A stretch of 59,937 bases of DNA, taken from the NCBI RefSeq assembly GCF_009695605.1, contig NZ_VUNQ01000020.1, positions 1 through 59,937 on the forward strand. The letters run 5' to 3'. Each line of letters starts with the position of its first letter. Within the stretch, counting starts at the first letter, position 1. Shown here in pieces: positions 9,677-19,416 of the stretch. A program made the position numbers and the translations under genes. The notes under the pieces are model-generated. The model saw only the letters and a list, made by a program, of their open reading frames with translations. It was not told the origin of the DNA and searched no databases. This DNA comes from Tissierella pigra. GTDB taxonomy: Bacteria; Bacillota; Clostridia; Tissierellales; Tissierellaceae.

Positions 9677-10951
9677 ATGCTTTCAACCTTAAGGAATGCC
9701 TGGAGGATACCTGAGATTAGAAAGAAAATTATATTCACATTATTGATGTTATTGGTTTTTAGATTAGGATCTAGTATACCAGTACCATATATGAATAAGG
9801 TCATCATAGCAGATTTATTTGAAAAGTCTAGAGGTGGAATTTTAGAATTCCTTGATTTAATGGGCGGTGGAACCTTTAGTAACTTTAGTATATTTGCAAC
9901 GAATATTTATCCATATATTACTGCATCCATAGTAATTCAACTTCTTACTATAGCTATTCCTAGATTAGAAGAATTAGCTAAAGAAGGGGAAGCAGGAAAA
10001 AAGAAAATAACAAAATATACTAGATATACTGCTATTGGCTTGGCATTAATTCAAGCTGTAGGATTTACATTTGGATTATTTAGTACTGCATTAGAAACTA
10101 CTAATGCTTTACAAAATGTAATAGTAATAATCACCATGATAGCTGGTACTGCGTTTTTAATGTGGTTAGGAGATATGATAACTGAGAAGGGAATAGGAAA
10201 TGGTATATCCCTTATTATCTTTATAGGTATAATATCTAAACTACCTACAGACCTAATAAATACATTTAGATTAGTAAGAATAGGTCAATTAAATGTGATA
10301 AAAGTAGCTATCTTTGGTATAGTTTTCTTATTTATCATAGCTTTTGTAGTTGCATTACAAGAAGGAGAAAGAAGAATTACTGTCCAATATGCTAAGAGAG
10401 TTGTTGGAAGAAAAATGTATGGTGGTCAATCCACACATATACCTGTAAAGGTATCAATGGCTGGTGTAATGCCAGTAATATTTGCATCATCTTTACTAGC
10501 ATTTCCACAAACAATAGCATTATTTACAAAAGGAGCTCCTTCAGAATGGATAACTAAATATCTAACACCACAAGGAAGCGTTGGAGTGTGGATATATTCT
10601 ATATTAAATATAGCATTAATAATGTTCTTTACGTATTTCTACACAGCTATTCAATTTAATACTGTAGAATATGCGAAGAATTTACAACAAAATGGTGGAT
10701 TTATTCCAGGGATTAGACCAGGAAGACCAACATCAGAACATCTAGGTAAAGTTGTAAATAGAATTACTTTTGTTGGTGGATTAGCTTTAGCAGTTTTAGC
10801 ATCTTTACCAATTATTTTATCTAAAATATTTGGAATGAATGTTAATTTCGGTGGAACAGCTATAATAATCGTTGTAGGTGTTGCATTAGAAACAGTTAAA
10901 CAAATGGAAGCTCAGATGTTAATGAGACACTATAAAGGATTTTTAAATTAA
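9677..10951 (+). CDS. secY: Protein translocase subunit SecY
   Basis: This 424-aa membrane protein forms the protein-conducting channel with SecE and SecG. About ten hydrophobic segments are visible, starting with IIFTLLMLLVFRLGSSIPVP. The conserved cytoplasmic loop GGQSTHIPVKVSMAGVMPVIFASS (in pieces) and the C-terminal GFIPGIRPGRPT are present. It starts directly at the rplO stop; the GAGGTGAT ribosome binding site lies inside rplO. Length is normal (about 420-435). Confidence 0.98.
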   Translation: MLSTLRNAWRIPEIRKKIIFTLLMLLVFRLGSSIPVPYMNKVIIADLFEKSRGGILEFLDLMGGGTFSNFSIFATNIYPYITASIVIQLLTIAIPRLEELAKEGEAGKKKITKYTRYTAIGLALIQAVGFTFGLFSTALETTNALQNVIVIITMIAGTAFLMWLGDMITEKGIGNGISLIIFIGIISKLPTDLINTFRLVRIGQLNVIKVAIFGIVFLFIIAFVVALQEGERRITVQYAKRVVGRKMYGGQSTHIPVKVSMAGVMPVIFASSLLAFPQTIALFTKGAPSEWITKYLTPQGSVGVWIYSILNIALIMFFTYFYTAIQFNTVEYAKNLQQNGGFIPGIRPGRPTSEHLGKVVNRITFVGGLALAVLASLPIILSKIFGMNVNFGGTAIIIVVGVALETVKQMEAQMLMRHYKGFLN

Positions 10952-10970
10952 ACTATAGGAGACGATTGTT

Positions 10971-11618
10971 GTGAGATTGATTTTATTAGGACCACCTGGA
11001 GTGGGTAAAGGAACTCAAGCATCAGCTATAGTTAAAAAATATGATATACCACATATTTCAACAGGAGATATATTTAGAGCCAATATAAAGGAAGGTACTG
11101 AGTTAGGTACAAAGGCAAAAGAATATATGGATAAAGGACTTTTAGTTCCAGATGAACTTGTGGTTTCAATTGTCAAAGATAGATTAACTAAAGAAGATTG
11201 TGAAAAAGGTTTTCTTCTAGATGGATTTCCAAGAACTATTAACCAAGCAGAAACTTTAGACAAGGAACTTACAAAAATGGGTATAAAACTTGATAAAGTT
11301 GTTAATATTCAAGCAAGTAAGGAAATTTTAATTGAAAGAGCTGTTGGTAGAAGAATATGTAAAAAATGTGGTGCTTCCTACCATATTACATTTAATCCAC
11401 CTAAAGTTGAAAACATATGTGATATAGATGGTGGAGAACTATTCCAAAGAGATGATGATACTCATGAAACAGTTTCTACAAGAATAGAGGTATATGAAAA
11501 TCAAACACAACCTTTAATTGATTATTATGAGAAAAAAGACATAATACTTAATGTAGATGGGACTAAGCCCATAGACAAAGTATATGAAACTATAGTAGAA
11601 GCTTTAACTAATAGGTAA
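10971..11618 (+). CDS. adk: Adenylate kinase, zinc-binding LID type
   Basis: This 215-aa enzyme catalyses ATP + AMP = 2 ADP in the cytoplasm. The P-loop GPPGVGKGTQA is at residues 7-17, the AMP-binding words HISTGDIFRANI follow, then FLLDGFPRTINQAE. The LID domain has CKKCGASYH and then CDIDGGEL, so zinc would be held by three Cys and one Asp, as in many Gram-positive enzymes. The start is GTG 10971 after AGGAG. map does not follow it (see findings). Confidence 0.98.
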   Translation: MRLILLGPPGVGKGTQASAIVKKYDIPHISTGDIFRANIKEGTELGTKAKEYMDKGLLVPDELVVSIVKDRLTKEDCEKGFLLDGFPRTINQAETLDKELTKMGIKLDKVVNIQASKEILIERAVGRRICKKCGASYHITFNPPKVENICDIDGGELFQRDDDTHETVSTRIEVYENQTQPLIDYYEKKDIILNVDGTKPIDKVYETIVEALTNR

Positions 11619-11619
11619 T

Positions 11620-11640
11620 GAGAAAGGCATAGCCTTTCTC
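11620..11640 (+). promoter_or_regulatory. Intercistronic hairpin after adk
   Basis: GAGAAAGGC (11620-11628) and GCCTTTCTC (11632-11640) pair perfectly over 9 bp around a 3-base loop. No T run follows, so it is unlikely to be a simple terminator. It could be a processing or stability element, or a partial attenuator between adk and the downstream translation genes. Confidence 0.6.
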
Positions 11641-11687
11641 TAAAGGAACCAGCGGTAAATAGGCTATTATAAAGAGGTGAATTTATA

Positions 11688-11969
11688 ATGGATTTAAGTG
11701 ACGACATAGCCATTGGTCAAGTGGTTAAGTCGAGAGCTGGAAGGGATAAAGGCAAAGTTTTCTTAGTATTAGAAGTCATAGATAATCAAAATGTATTGAT
11801 TGTAGATGGAAATTTAAGAAAGCTTGACAACCCAAAACAGAAGAAGTTGAAACACTTAATTGTTTATAATACAGTTTTACCCGAATTAGGGTATAAATTA
11901 GAAAACAAAGTAAAGATAAATAATGCGTACATTCGAAAATTGTTAGAACCCTTTAACAAGGATTTCTAA
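11688..11969 (+). CDS. KOW-domain RNA-binding protein (L14e/L6e-like)
   Basis: This 93-aa basic protein has an N-terminal KOW-type segment at residues 6-35 (IAIGQVVKSRAGRDKGKVFLV). Proteins of this kind often lie between map and infA in Clostridia and are annotated as L14E/L6E/L27E-like KOW proteins. The exact role is not known; an RNA or ribosome-associated function is inferred from the domain and the operon. ATG 11688 follows AAGAGGTGA. infA starts 30 nt after it. Confidence 0.85.
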   Translation: MDLSDDIAIGQVVKSRAGRDKGKVFLVLEVIDNQNVLIVDGNLRKLDNPKQKKLKHLIVYNTVLPELGYKLENKVKINNAYIRKLLEPFNKDF

Positions 11970-11999
11970 ATTTGCTTGAACAGGAGGTTAAAAAACCTA

Positions 12000-12218
12000 A
12001 TGTCTAAATCTGATATTATTGAAGTTGAAGGTACAGTAGTAGATGCTTTACCTAATGCTATTTTTAAAGTAAAACTGGAAAATGGTCACGAAATATTAGC
12101 CCATATTTCTGGAAAACTAAGGATGAATTATATAAGGATACTTCCTGGAGATAAGGTAACAGTAGAACTGTCACCCTACGATTTAACTAGAGGTAGAATA
12201 ACCTGGCGAAACAAGTAG
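12000..12218 (+). CDS. infA: Translation initiation factor IF-1
   Basis: This 72-aa OB-fold factor binds the 30S A site during initiation. The start is placed at ATG 12000, giving [20 protein letters not shown], the normal IF-1 N-terminus and the exact usual length of 72. An upstream in-frame start at 11976 would add eight unconserved residues and would leave the AGGAGG at about 11982 inside the gene. The C-terminal [14 protein letters not shown] is diagnostic. Confidence 0.97.
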   Translation: MSKSDIIEVEGTVVDALPNAIFKVKLENGHEILAHISGKLRMNYIRILPGDKVTVELSPYDLTRGRITWRNK

Positions 12219-12234
12219 CATAGGAGGGAATTAA

Positions 12235-12348
12235 ATGAAAGTAAGACCATCAGTTAAAAAGATATGTGAAAAATGTAAAATAATCAAAAGACATGGAAAA
12301 GTTATGGTTATTTGTGAGAATCCAAGACACAAGCAAAAACAAGGCTAG
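12235..12348 (+). CDS. rpmJ: 50S ribosomal protein L36, zinc-binding type
   Basis: A 37-codon gene runs from ATG 12235 to TAG 12346-12348. It begins [15 protein letters not shown] and ends in [10 protein letters not shown]. The C-x2-C...C...H zinc ribbon (Cys 11, 14, 27 and a final His) is intact. AGGAGGG precedes it. It has the usual place between infA and rpsM. Confidence 0.96.
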   Translation: MKVRPSVKKICEKCKIIKRHGKVMVICENPRHKQKQG

Positions 12349-12399
12349 TAAATAACTGGTTGATTTTGCGATGAATTATATTAGGAGGTGTAAACATTA

Positions 12400-12762
12400 A
12401 TGGCTAGAATAGCAGGTGTTGACTTACCAAGAGACAAAAGAATTGAAGTTGGTTTAACATATATATATGGTATTGGTAGACCAAGATCAAATGAAATATT
12501 AACAAAAGCTGGTGTTAACCCAGATACTAGAGTAAAAGACTTAACAGAATCCGAAGTAGCAAGTTTAAGAGCTGTTATAGACGGTTACCATGTAGAAGGC
12601 GATCTTCGAAGAGAAATAGCTCTAAATATTAAAAGACTTAGAGAAATCAATTGTTATAGAGGAGTTAGACATAGAAGAGGACTTCCAGTAAGAGGTCAAA
12701 GAACTAAGACTAACGCAAGAACTAGAAAAGGTCCAAAGAGACTTGTATCTAAGAAGAAGTAG
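12400..12762 (+). CDS. rpsM: 30S ribosomal protein S13
   Basis: This 120-aa protein of the 30S head contacts the P-site tRNA and L5. It starts [26 protein letters not shown], and the C-terminus has [24 protein letters not shown] in typical form. TAGGAGGTG precedes ATG 12400. Length is normal. It opens the alpha-operon part of the cluster. Confidence 0.98.
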   Translation: MARIAGVDLPRDKRIEVGLTYIYGIGRPRSNEILTKAGVNPDTRVKDLTESEVASLRAVIDGYHVEGDLRREIALNIKRLREINCYRGVRHRRGLPVRGQRTKTNARTRKGPKRLVSKKK

Positions 12763-12781
12763 GTAAAGGAGGGGAAACTAA

Positions 12782-13180
12782 GTGGCAGCTAAAAAAGGCA
12801 AAGTGACTCGTGTTAGAAGAAGAGAACGTAAGAATATAGAAAGAGGTCAAGCACATATCTCATCAACATTTAACAATACTATGGTTACCTTAACAGATTT
12901 ACAAGGTAATGTATTGTCATGGGCTAGTGCAGGACAGTTAGGTTTTAGAGGTTCAAGAAAATCTACTCCTTACGCAGCACAACAGGCAGCTGAAGAAGCA
13001 GCTAAAAAAGCTATGGAACACGGATTAAAGAGTGTAGAAGTATTCGTTAAAGGACCAGGTTCAGGAAGAGAAGCGGCTATTAGGTCCTTACAAGCAACAG
13101 GATTAGAAGTAAATATGATTAAAGATGTTACTCCTATTCCTCATAATGGTTGTAGACCACCAAAACGTAGAAGAGTTTAA
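12782..13180 (+). CDS. rpsK: 30S ribosomal protein S11
   Basis: This is a 132-aa protein of the 30S platform near the Shine-Dalgarno helix. The words [16 protein letters not shown] and [20 protein letters not shown], and the end [16 protein letters not shown], are all conserved. The start is GTG 12782 after AAGGAGGGG. Length is typical. Confidence 0.98.
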   Translation: MAAKKGKVTRVRRRERKNIERGQAHISSTFNNTMVTLTDLQGNVLSWASAGQLGFRGSRKSTPYAAQQAAEEAAKKAMEHGLKSVEVFVKGPGSGREAAIRSLQATGLEVNMIKDVTPIPHNGCRPPKRRRV

Positions 13181-13197
13181 TAGGAGGTGTAAAATAC

Positions 13198-13821
13198 ATG
13201 GCAAGATATACAGGTCCAGTTTGTAGATTATGTCGTAGAGAAGGTATGAAACTTTTTCTTAAGGGAGATAAATGTTATACTGAACAATGTGCAATAACTA
13301 GAAGAAACTATGCTCCAGGACAACACGGACAATCAAGAAAAAAGGTTACAGAATATGGAATGCAGCTTAGAGAAAAACAGAAAGTTCGTAGATTCTATGG
13401 AATTTCTGAATCTCAAATGGTTAAATATTTCCTAATGGCAGATAAAGCTAAAGGAATCACAGGTGAAAACTTACTTAGATTACTTGAACTAAGATTAGAC
13501 AATGTAGTATATAGAATGGGTTTTGCATCATCAAGAGCAGAAGCAAGACAATTAGTTACACATGGTCATTTTTTAGTTAATGGTTCTAAAGTAGACATAC
13601 CATCTGTAATCCTTTCAGCAGGAGATACAATTCAAGTAAAAGAGAAATCAAGAAGTAGTGAAAAAATAAAATCACTAATTGAAAATCATAATGGCAACAC
13701 TGTTAAATGGATAAGTGTGGATCTTGATCAATTTAAGGGTAGCATAGTAACTGAGCCAACTAGGGAAGATATAGATATACCAGTAGAAGAACACTTAATC
13801 GTTGAGTTATATTCTAAATAA
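13198..13821 (+). CDS. rpsD: 30S ribosomal protein S4, cysteine-containing form
   Basis: This 207-aa primary 16S rRNA-binding protein is also a known translational repressor of alpha-operon genes. The N-terminus has CRLC (about residues 9-12) with further cysteines near 27 and 32, the zinc-type S4. An S4 RNA-binding domain follows at about residues 95-155 ([23 protein letters not shown]). TAGGAGGTG precedes ATG 13198. Its place between rpsK and rpoA is usual in Clostridia. Confidence 0.98.
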   Translation: MARYTGPVCRLCRREGMKLFLKGDKCYTEQCAITRRNYAPGQHGQSRKKVTEYGMQLREKQKVRRFYGISESQMVKYFLMADKAKGITGENLLRLLELRLDNVVYRMGFASSRAEARQLVTHGHFLVNGSKVDIPSVILSAGDTIQVKEKSRSSEKIKSLIENHNGNTVKWISVDLDQFKGSIVTEPTREDIDIPVEEHLIVELYSK

Positions 13822-13889
13822 TAGTATTCATAATAAAATCAGTTGCCCTCGTACTTTAACAAACCAAATTTTAAGGAGGGTTAATGTTA

Positions 13890-14837
13890 ATGATAGAAAT
13901 TGAAAAACCAAGAATCGAAATTCTAGAGTTGAGTGATGATGAGAGTTATGGAAAGTTTATGGTAGAGCCTCTAGAGAGAGGCTATGGTACAACTTTGGGA
14001 AATTCCTTAAGAAGAGTGCTATTATCTTCACTACCAGGTGCAGCTGTATCATCAATAAAAATTCAAGGAGTACTTCATGAATTTTCAACTATACCAGGGG
14101 TATTAGAAGATGTACCAGAGATAATTTTAAACATAAAAGGTCTTGCTGCAAAAATATATGTTGATGAACCAGTGACTCTAAAAATAGAGGCACAAGGTTC
14201 TCAAACTATAACAGCAGGAGATATTATTACAGGTCCAGATGTTGAAATAATCAACAAGGACCATCATATTGCTACCATAAATGAAGACGGTAATCTATAT
14301 ATGGAGCTTGAATTAGTAAAGGGTAGAGGGTATGTAGTAGCTGATAGGAATAAAAAAGAGGGGCAGCAAGTAGGTGTTATACCTGTTGATTCCTCATTTA
14401 CTCCAGTTACAAAAGTGAACTTTACTGTGGAAAATACGAGAGTAGGTCAAATCACTGATTATGATAGATTGATTCTAGAAGTATGGACCAATGGAACCAT
14501 GAATCCAGATGAAGCTACATCTTTAGGAGCAAAAATACTTACAGAGCACTTAAATCTTTTTATTGGGCTAACTGAACATGTTAGTGAAGTGGAAATAATG
14601 GTAGAAAAAGAAGAGGACAAGAAAGAAAAAGTCCTTGAAATGACTGTGGAGGAGTTAGATCTTTCAGTTCGTAGCTATAACTGTCTGAAGAGAGCAGCTA
14701 TAAACACAGTGGAAGAGTTAACACAAAAGACAGAAGAAGATATGATGAAAGTAAGAAATCTTGGTAAAAAATCCCTTGAGGAAGTACAAAGAAAACTTGC
14801 TGAATTAGGATTAGGTCTCAAAAAATCTGATGAGTAA
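13890..14837 (+). CDS. rpoA: RNA polymerase alpha subunit
   Basis: This alpha subunit of about 315 aa nucleates RNA polymerase assembly; its C-terminal domain binds UP elements and activators. The N-terminal domain has [28 protein letters not shown] (residues about 23-50). The alpha-CTD near the end has [25 protein letters not shown] 13890 ([10 protein letters not shown]) fits the family start and lies 10 bases from GGAGG. ATG 13884, two codons upstream, is an alternative. Confidence 0.97.
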   Translation: MIEIEKPRIEILELSDDESYGKFMVEPLERGYGTTLGNSLRRVLLSSLPGAAVSSIKIQGVLHEFSTIPGVLEDVPEIILNIKGLAAKIYVDEPVTLKIEAQGSQTITAGDIITGPDVEIINKDHHIATINEDGNLYMELELVKGRGYVVADRNKKEGQQVGVIPVDSSFTPVTKVNFTVENTRVGQITDYDRLILEVWTNGTMNPDEATSLGAKILTEHLNLFIGLTEHVSEVEIMVEKEEDKKEKVLEMTVEELDLSVRSYNCLKRAAINTVEELTQKTEEDMMKVRNLGKKSLEEVQRKLAELGLGLKKSDE

Positions 14838-14860
14838 CAAGGCATGAAGGAGGGATAAAT

Positions 14861-15202
14861 GTGACAACATTAAGAAAACTTGGTCGCCCTACAGATCAAA
14901 GAAGAGCAATGCTTAGAAATTTAGTAACATCTTTATTGAGAACCGGAAAAATAGAAACAACAGTTACTAGAGCTAAGGAAACAAAAAGAATGGCAGATAA
15001 AATGATTACCTTAGCAAAAAGAGGGGATTTACACGCTAGACGTCAAGTACTAGCTTATGTATATGACGAAGATGTAGTGAAGAAATTATTTGATGAAATA
15101 GGACCAAAGTATCAAGAGAGAAATGGTGGATATACAAGAGTATTAAAAGTTGGACCACGTCGTGGAGATGGGGCAGAAATGGCTATAATAGAACTAGTAT
15201 AA
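14861..15202 (+). CDS. rplQ: 50S ribosomal protein L17
   Basis: This is a 113-aa protein near the tunnel exit. The patterns [21 protein letters not shown] (residues 5-25) and [18 protein letters not shown] are diagnostic, as is the end [20 protein letters not shown]. The start is GTG 14861 after AAGGAGGG. It is the last gene of the operon and is followed by a good terminator. Confidence 0.98.
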   Translation: MTTLRKLGRPTDQRRAMLRNLVTSLLRTGKIETTVTRAKETKRMADKMITLAKRGDLHARRQVLAYVYDEDVVKKLFDEIGPKYQERNGGYTRVLKVGPRRGDGAEMAIIELV

Positions 15203-15208
15203 ATGTAG

Positions 15209-15240
15209 GGGATTAAGTTTAAACTTAGTCCCTTTTATTT
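15209..15240 (+). terminator. Rho-independent terminator after rplQ
   Basis: The self-complementary stretch GGGATTAAGTTT (15209-15220) pairs with AAACTTAGTCCC (15221-15232) with one mismatch near the base, followed by a T-rich run. It marks the end of the S10-spc-alpha transcription unit. Confidence 0.8.
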
Positions 15241-15241
15241 T

Positions 15242-15480
15242 ATGACCTAACACAGCGAACGACAGTGAGCTGATGTAGGTCAAACGCAATGAGCACCAAA
15301 TCTATACGAGCATAGCGAGTAAATAGATTTGAGTTGCGAAACTGTGGCAAATGACCTAACTTAGCGAACGATAGTGAGCTTTAGTAGGTCAAACGCAACG
15401 AGAACCAAATCTATACGAGCATAGCGAGTAAATGAATTTGAGCTTCGAGACTGTGGAAAATGACCTAACACAGCGAGCAA
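15242..15480. repeat. 109-bp tandem repeat, about 2.2 copies
   Basis: Copy 1 spans 15242-15350, copy 2 spans 15351-15459, and a third partial copy starts at 15460. Each begins ATGACCTAAC and contains AGCGAACGA-AGTGAGC, TAGGTCAAACGCAA, and the dyad-like TACGAGCATAGCGAGTAAAT. The two full copies have the same length and differ at a modest number of positions. No open reading frame is kept. They lie between the rplQ terminator and the ecfA1 promoter. Function is unknown; they look like extragenic structured repeats. Confidence 0.9.
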
Positions 15481-15547
15481 ACCAATTTTAGTTTTAAAAT
15501 ATATTGGTAAACTTATGCCGTAAATCTATAAGATTATGAATTGTAGA

Positions 15548-15576
15548 TTGAATTAAGGGTATCCTTATGTTATATT
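15548..15576 (+). promoter_or_regulatory. Predicted promoter of ecfA1-ecfA2-ecfT-truA
   Basis: A -35 box TTGAAT (15548-15553) and a -10 box TATATT (15571-15576) are separated by 17 bases. The start of transcription would be near 15583, 30 nt before ecfA1. It follows the tandem repeats and is the only good match in this gap. Confidence 0.65.
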
Positions 15577-15612
15577 ATAGTATGAAAATAATATAAAAAT
15601 AGAGGTATAACA

Positions 15613-16446
15613 ATGAGTGATATAATGATAAAAGCAGATAATGTAACCTATGAATATAAATCCTTAATAGATGATAATATACATCAGGCAGTAAAAGAAA
15701 TAAGTTTAGAAGTAAAAAAGGGTGAATTTTTAGTTATACTTGGACATAATGGTTCAGGTAAATCTACATTGGCCAAGCTTATGAACGGTCTTATTATGCC
15801 TACAAATGGTAATGTATATGTGGCAGGTATGGATACTCAAGATGAAAAAAACATATGGAATATACGAGAAAAAGCAGGTATGGTGTTTCAAAACCCTGAT
15901 AATCAAATAGTTGCTACAATAGTAGAAGAAGATGTGGCATTTGGTCCAGAAAACTTAGGTATTGATCCTAAAGAAATAAGGGCTAGAGTAGATAAAGCAC
16001 TAGAAGTTGTAGAAATGACTGAATACAAAAAACATGCACCTCATCTATTATCAGGTGGTCAAAAACAAAGAGTAGGAATTGCAGGGATTTTGGCAATGAA
16101 TCCAGATTGTATTATTTTAGATGAACCTACAGCCATGTTAGATCCCATAGGCAGAATAGAAGTAATGAATACAATAAAAAAGTTAAATAAAAATGAAAAT
16201 AAAACCATAATATTGATTACTCATTATATGGATGAAGCTGTAGAAGCTGATAGGATTCTTGTTATGGAACAAGGACAAATAGTTATGGAAGGATGTCCAA
16301 GAAATATATTTAAACAAGTCGATAAAATTAAAGAATTAGGGTTAGACGTACCACAGGTAACAGAATTAGTATATGAATTACGAAAAGCAGGGATCAACTT
16401 AAAAGATGATATAATATCTATAGAAGAATTGGTGGAATTACTATGA
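15613..16446 (+). CDS. ecfA1: Energy-coupling factor transporter ATPase EcfA1
   Basis: This 277-aa ABC ATPase belongs to the shared energy module of group II ECF vitamin transporters. Walker [10 protein letters not shown] is at about residues 44-52, the Q-loop is in [10 protein letters not shown], the signature is LLSGGQKQR, and Walker B is [12 protein letters not shown]. The stop overlaps the ecfA2 start (ATGA-type overlap at 16443). With EcfA2 and EcfT it energises separate substrate-binding S components, none of which is encoded here. The place after rplQ is typical for Firmicutes. Confidence 0.95.
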   Translation: MSDIMIKADNVTYEYKSLIDDNIHQAVKEISLEVKKGEFLVILGHNGSGKSTLAKLMNGLIMPTNGNVYVAGMDTQDEKNIWNIREKAGMVFQNPDNQIVATIVEEDVAFGPENLGIDPKEIRARVDKALEVVEMTEYKKHAPHLLSGGQKQRVGIAGILAMNPDCIILDEPTAMLDPIGRIEVMNTIKKLNKNENKTIILITHYMDEAVEADRILVMEQGQIVMEGCPRNIFKQVDKIKELGLDVPQVTELVYELRKAGINLKDDIISIEELVELL

Positions 16447-17306
16447 TTATGAAAATAAATAACTTAAATTATATATATAATCCCAATACTCCCTTTGAAA
16501 AAAAGGCATTAGACAATATAAATTTGGAAATAAATGAAGGAGAATTCATAGGGCTAATAGGTCACACAGGATCAGGAAAATCTACATTAGTTCAGCATTT
16601 AAATGGACTAATAAAGCCAAGTTCTGGAGCTATAATAATAGATGGAGTAAATATTACAGATAAAGATGTTAATTTGAAGGAAATAAGACAAAAAGTTGGT
16701 CTAGTATTTCAATATCCAGAACATCAATTATTTGAAGAGACCATATATAAAGATATTGCCTTTGGACCAAAGAATTTGGGGCTTAGTGACGATGAAGTAG
16801 ATAAAAGGGTAAAGGAATCCATGGAGCTAGTAGGATTAGATTTTGAAGCATTAAAGGATAGGTCTCCTTTTGAACTAAGTGGTGGTCAAAAAAGGAGAGT
16901 TGCCATAGCAGGTGTAATAGCTATGAAGCCTAAGATACTGGTTTTAGATGAACCTACAGCAGGATTAGACCCTCATGGTAGAGATGAAATTCTAGGTGAA
17001 ATTCAAAAACTTTATGATAAGGAAGGGATTACTATAATACTTGTATCCCATAGTATGGAAGATATAGCAAAGCTTGTGCAGAGAATTTTAGTAATGCACA
17101 GGGGAAAGCTAGAAATGGATGGAAAGCCTAGAGAGATATTTAAAAAAGTTGATGAATTGGAAAACTTGGGATTAGGAGTTCCACAAATAACTAAATTTAT
17201 GAAGATATTTAAAGAAAAAGGAAACCATGTTAATGATGACATATTAACAGTTCATGAAGCTAAAGAAGAAATATTAAAGTTTTTAAGGAGAAAAAAAGAT
17301 GCTTAA
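16443..17306 (+). CDS. ecfA2: Energy-coupling factor transporter ATPase EcfA2
   Basis: This 287-aa ABC ATPase partners with EcfA1. Walker [10 protein letters not shown] is at about residues 40-48, then [13 protein letters not shown], signature ELSGGQKRR, and Walker [14 protein letters not shown]. Two possible starts lie close together, ATG 16443 and ATG 16449. The gene overlaps ecfA1 by 4 bases and ecfT by 8 bases, so the three are probably made in fixed ratio. Confidence 0.95.
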   Translation: MIMKINNLNYIYNPNTPFEKKALDNINLEINEGEFIGLIGHTGSGKSTLVQHLNGLIKPSSGAIIIDGVNITDKDVNLKEIRQKVGLVFQYPEHQLFEETIYKDIAFGPKNLGLSDDEVDKRVKESMELVGLDFEALKDRSPFELSGGQKRRVAIAGVIAMKPKILVLDEPTAGLDPHGRDEILGEIQKLYDKEGITIILVSHSMEDIAKLVQRILVMHRGKLEMDGKPREIFKKVDELENLGLGVPQITKFMKIFKEKGNHVNDDILTVHEAKEEILKFLRRKKDA

Positions 17307-18096
17307 AGATATAACCATAGGGCAATATTTTCCTGGAGACACTATAATTCATAGACTGGATCCAAGAATAAAGATAATTATAATTTCATTATTTATAGCA
17401 TCATTATTTTTTGTAAATAGTTTTATACCCTATATATTCATAGTAGCATTTATCCTCCTAACAGTTAAAATATCAGGAGTGCCATTAAAATTCATTTTAA
17501 AAGGTATAAAACCTCTTTTATTCATTATATTAATAACCTTTTCGATAAATATATTTATGACTAAAGGAGAAGTACTATATGAGTTAGGGCCATTGACAGT
17601 TACAAAAGAAGGAATATACTTGGCTACCTTTATGGCTCTTAGATTAATTTTTTTGATTACAGGAACTTCACTTCTTACTCTTACTACATCTCCCATAGCC
17701 TTAACAGATGGAATAGAGAAGCTATTATCTCCATTTAAAAGAATTGGATTACCTGCACATGAGCTGGCTATGATGATGACCATAGCTTTAAGATTTATCC
17801 CTACTCTATTAGAAGAAACAGATAAGATAATGAAGGCACAAATGGCAAGAGGAGCTGACTTTGAATCTGGAAATATCCTTAGTCGAGCAAAAAATCTAGT
17901 GCCTCTTTTAGTTCCTTTATTTATAAATGCCTTTAGAAGAGCAGATGAACTTGCTACAGCCATGGAAGCAAGATGCTATAGAGGTGGAGATAATAGGACT
18001 AGATTAAATGAGTTAAAGCTCAAGAAACTAGATATAGTGTCATTAATATCTATGACTATATTCTTTGGTCTTATTATAAGTACAAGGTATATATAG
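17299..18096 (+). CDS. ecfT: Energy-coupling factor transmembrane protein EcfT
   Basis: This is a 265-aa membrane protein linking the two ATPases to the S component. Several hydrophobic helices are visible (for example around residues 28-60 and 240-260). The cytoplasmic coupling motifs are present as two Ala-Arg-Gly-like boxes: AQMARGADF near residue 185 and [10 protein letters not shown] near 220. It starts inside the end of ecfA2 with AAGGAG upstream. The conserved N-terminus is [16 protein letters not shown]. Confidence 0.95.
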   Translation: MLKDITIGQYFPGDTIIHRLDPRIKIIIISLFIASLFFVNSFIPYIFIVAFILLTVKISGVPLKFILKGIKPLLFIILITFSINIFMTKGEVLYELGPLTVTKEGIYLATFMALRLIFLITGTSLLTLTTSPIALTDGIEKLLSPFKRIGLPAHELAMMMTIALRFIPTLLEETDKIMKAQMARGADFESGNILSRAKNLVPLLVPLFINAFRRADELATAMEARCYRGGDNRTRLNELKLKKLDIVSLISMTIFFGLIISTRYI

Positions 18097-18104
18097 GAGA
18101 TAAA

Positions 18105-18845
18105 ATGAAAAACATCAAGCTTACTATTGAATATGAAGGAACTAATTATGCAGGATGGCAGAGACAAGATAATGTAATTACAATTCAAGAAAAACTTGAA
18201 GGAGCTTTAGAAATATTAACAAATGAAAAAATAAAACTAATAGGGTCTGGACGAACTGATGGAGGAGTACATGCCTTGGCACAAGTTGCTAATTTCATAA
18301 CAAATGCGACGATTCCGGGAGAAAGATATAAATATGCACTAAAATTTTTATTACCAGATGATATAACCATAATGGATTCAGAAGAAGTGGATATAGGATT
18401 TAATTCTAGATTTAGTGCCACTAAGAAAACATATAAATATATAGTATACAATGGAGAACTTCCAAAGGCATTATATAGAAATTTTTCTTATTATGTGCCT
18501 TATGATATAGATATTGATAAAATGATTGATGCTTCAAAATATTTAATAGGTACTCATGATTTTGCTTCATTTATGGCAGCTAAATCAAGTGTGAAAAGTA
18601 CCATAAGAACAATTTATAGTATATCAATAGAAAAAGAAAAGGAAAATGAATTAATAATTTTTAAAATAGAAGGGAATAGCTTTCTTAGAAATATGGTAAG
18701 AATAATAGTAGGTACTTTATTAGAGATAGGATTTGGAAAACTTAATGTGGAGGATTTATGTAAGATAATTTCAGAGAAAAATAGGGAATTAGCAGGACAT
18801 ACGGCACCACCACAAGGATTATTTTTAGAAAAGGTTTTTTATTGA
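18105..18845 (+). CDS. truA: tRNA pseudouridine(38-40) synthase TruA
   Basis: This 246-aa enzyme converts uridines 38-40 of the tRNA anticodon arm to pseudouridine. The N-terminal YEGTNYAGWQRQ, then the catalytic aspartate in GSGRTDGGVHALAQ (about residues 47-60), and FLRNMVRIIVGTLLEIG are all present. It starts 8 nt after ecfT with AGGAG upstream. The same order, ecfT-truA-rplM-rpsI, is common in Firmicutes. Confidence 0.96.
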   Translation: MKNIKLTIEYEGTNYAGWQRQDNVITIQEKLEGALEILTNEKIKLIGSGRTDGGVHALAQVANFITNATIPGERYKYALKFLLPDDITIMDSEEVDIGFNSRFSATKKTYKYIVYNGELPKALYRNFSYYVPYDIDIDKMIDASKYLIGTHDFASFMAAKSSVKSTIRTIYSISIEKEKENELIIFKIEGNSFLRNMVRIIVGTLLEIGFGKLNVEDLCKIISEKNRELAGHTAPPQGLFLEKVFY

Positions 18846-18856
18846 CAAAAAACGTC

Positions 18857-18885
18857 TTGACATAGGTAATTACTTGTATTAGAAT
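18857..18885 (+). promoter_or_regulatory. Predicted promoter of rplM-rpsI
   Basis: A consensus -35 box TTGACA (18857-18862) is followed after 17 bases by TAGAAT (18880-18885). Transcription would start near 18892, giving a leader of about 65 nt to rplM. Confidence 0.75.
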
Positions 18886-18891
18886 ATATTA

Positions 18892-18956
18892 GAGTGTTTT
18901 AAAAAAGCCCCGGAACTTTTTTAATTTTTTATTGCTCAACGCTGTGATAAGGAGGG
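18892..18956 (+). promoter_or_regulatory. rplM leader (candidate L13-type leader)
   Basis: About 65 nt between the promoter and the ribosome binding site include AAAAGCCCCGG and T-rich segments, plus CAACGCTGTG just before the AAGGAGGG. Many Firmicutes have a short autoregulatory L13 leader at this position. The sequence suggests pairing of the AAAAAA-type and TTTTTT-type stretches around the GCCCCGGAAC core. I could not confirm a match to the known family. Confidence 0.35.
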
Positions 18957-18959
18957 AAA

Positions 18960-19391
18960 ATGATGAAAAGCTTTATGGCTAAAACAAACGAAGTTGATAG
19001 AAAATGGTATGTAATAGACGCAGAAGACAAAGTCTTAGGAAGATTAGCTACAGAAGTAGCTACAATATTGAGTGGTAAAAATAAGCCAATATATACTCCT
19101 CATGTAGATACAGGTGACTTTGTTATAATAATAAATGCAGAAAAAATCAAATTAACTGGAAAAAAATTAGAACAGAAAACTCATTTCTACCATACTGGGT
19201 ACCCAGGAGGAGGAAGAGAAATATCATACAAAAGAATGATGGAAGAAAAACCAGAAATGGTTATTGAATTAGCAGTAAAAGGAATGCTTCCTAAAAATAG
19301 TTTAGGAAGAAATATGATTAAGAAATTAAAAGTATATAGTGGAGCAGAACATAATCACGAAGCTCAACAACCTGAAATATACGAATTTTAA
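18960..19391 (+). CDS. rplM: 50S ribosomal protein L13
   Basis: This 143-aa early-assembly 50S protein starts near ATG 18960 (or 18963). The family words [20 protein letters not shown] (residues 14-33), [14 protein letters not shown] and [22 protein letters not shown] are present. AAGGAGGG precedes the start. It is coupled with rpsI, 25 nt downstream. Confidence 0.97.
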   Translation: MMKSFMAKTNEVDRKWYVIDAEDKVLGRLATEVATILSGKNKPIYTPHVDTGDFVIIINAEKIKLTGKKLEQKTHFYHTGYPGGGREISYKRMMEEKPEMVIELAVKGMLPKNSLGRNMIKKLKVYSGAEHNHEAQQPEIYEF

Positions 19392-19416
19392 TGCTCACGA
19401 GAAAGGAGGACTGTAA

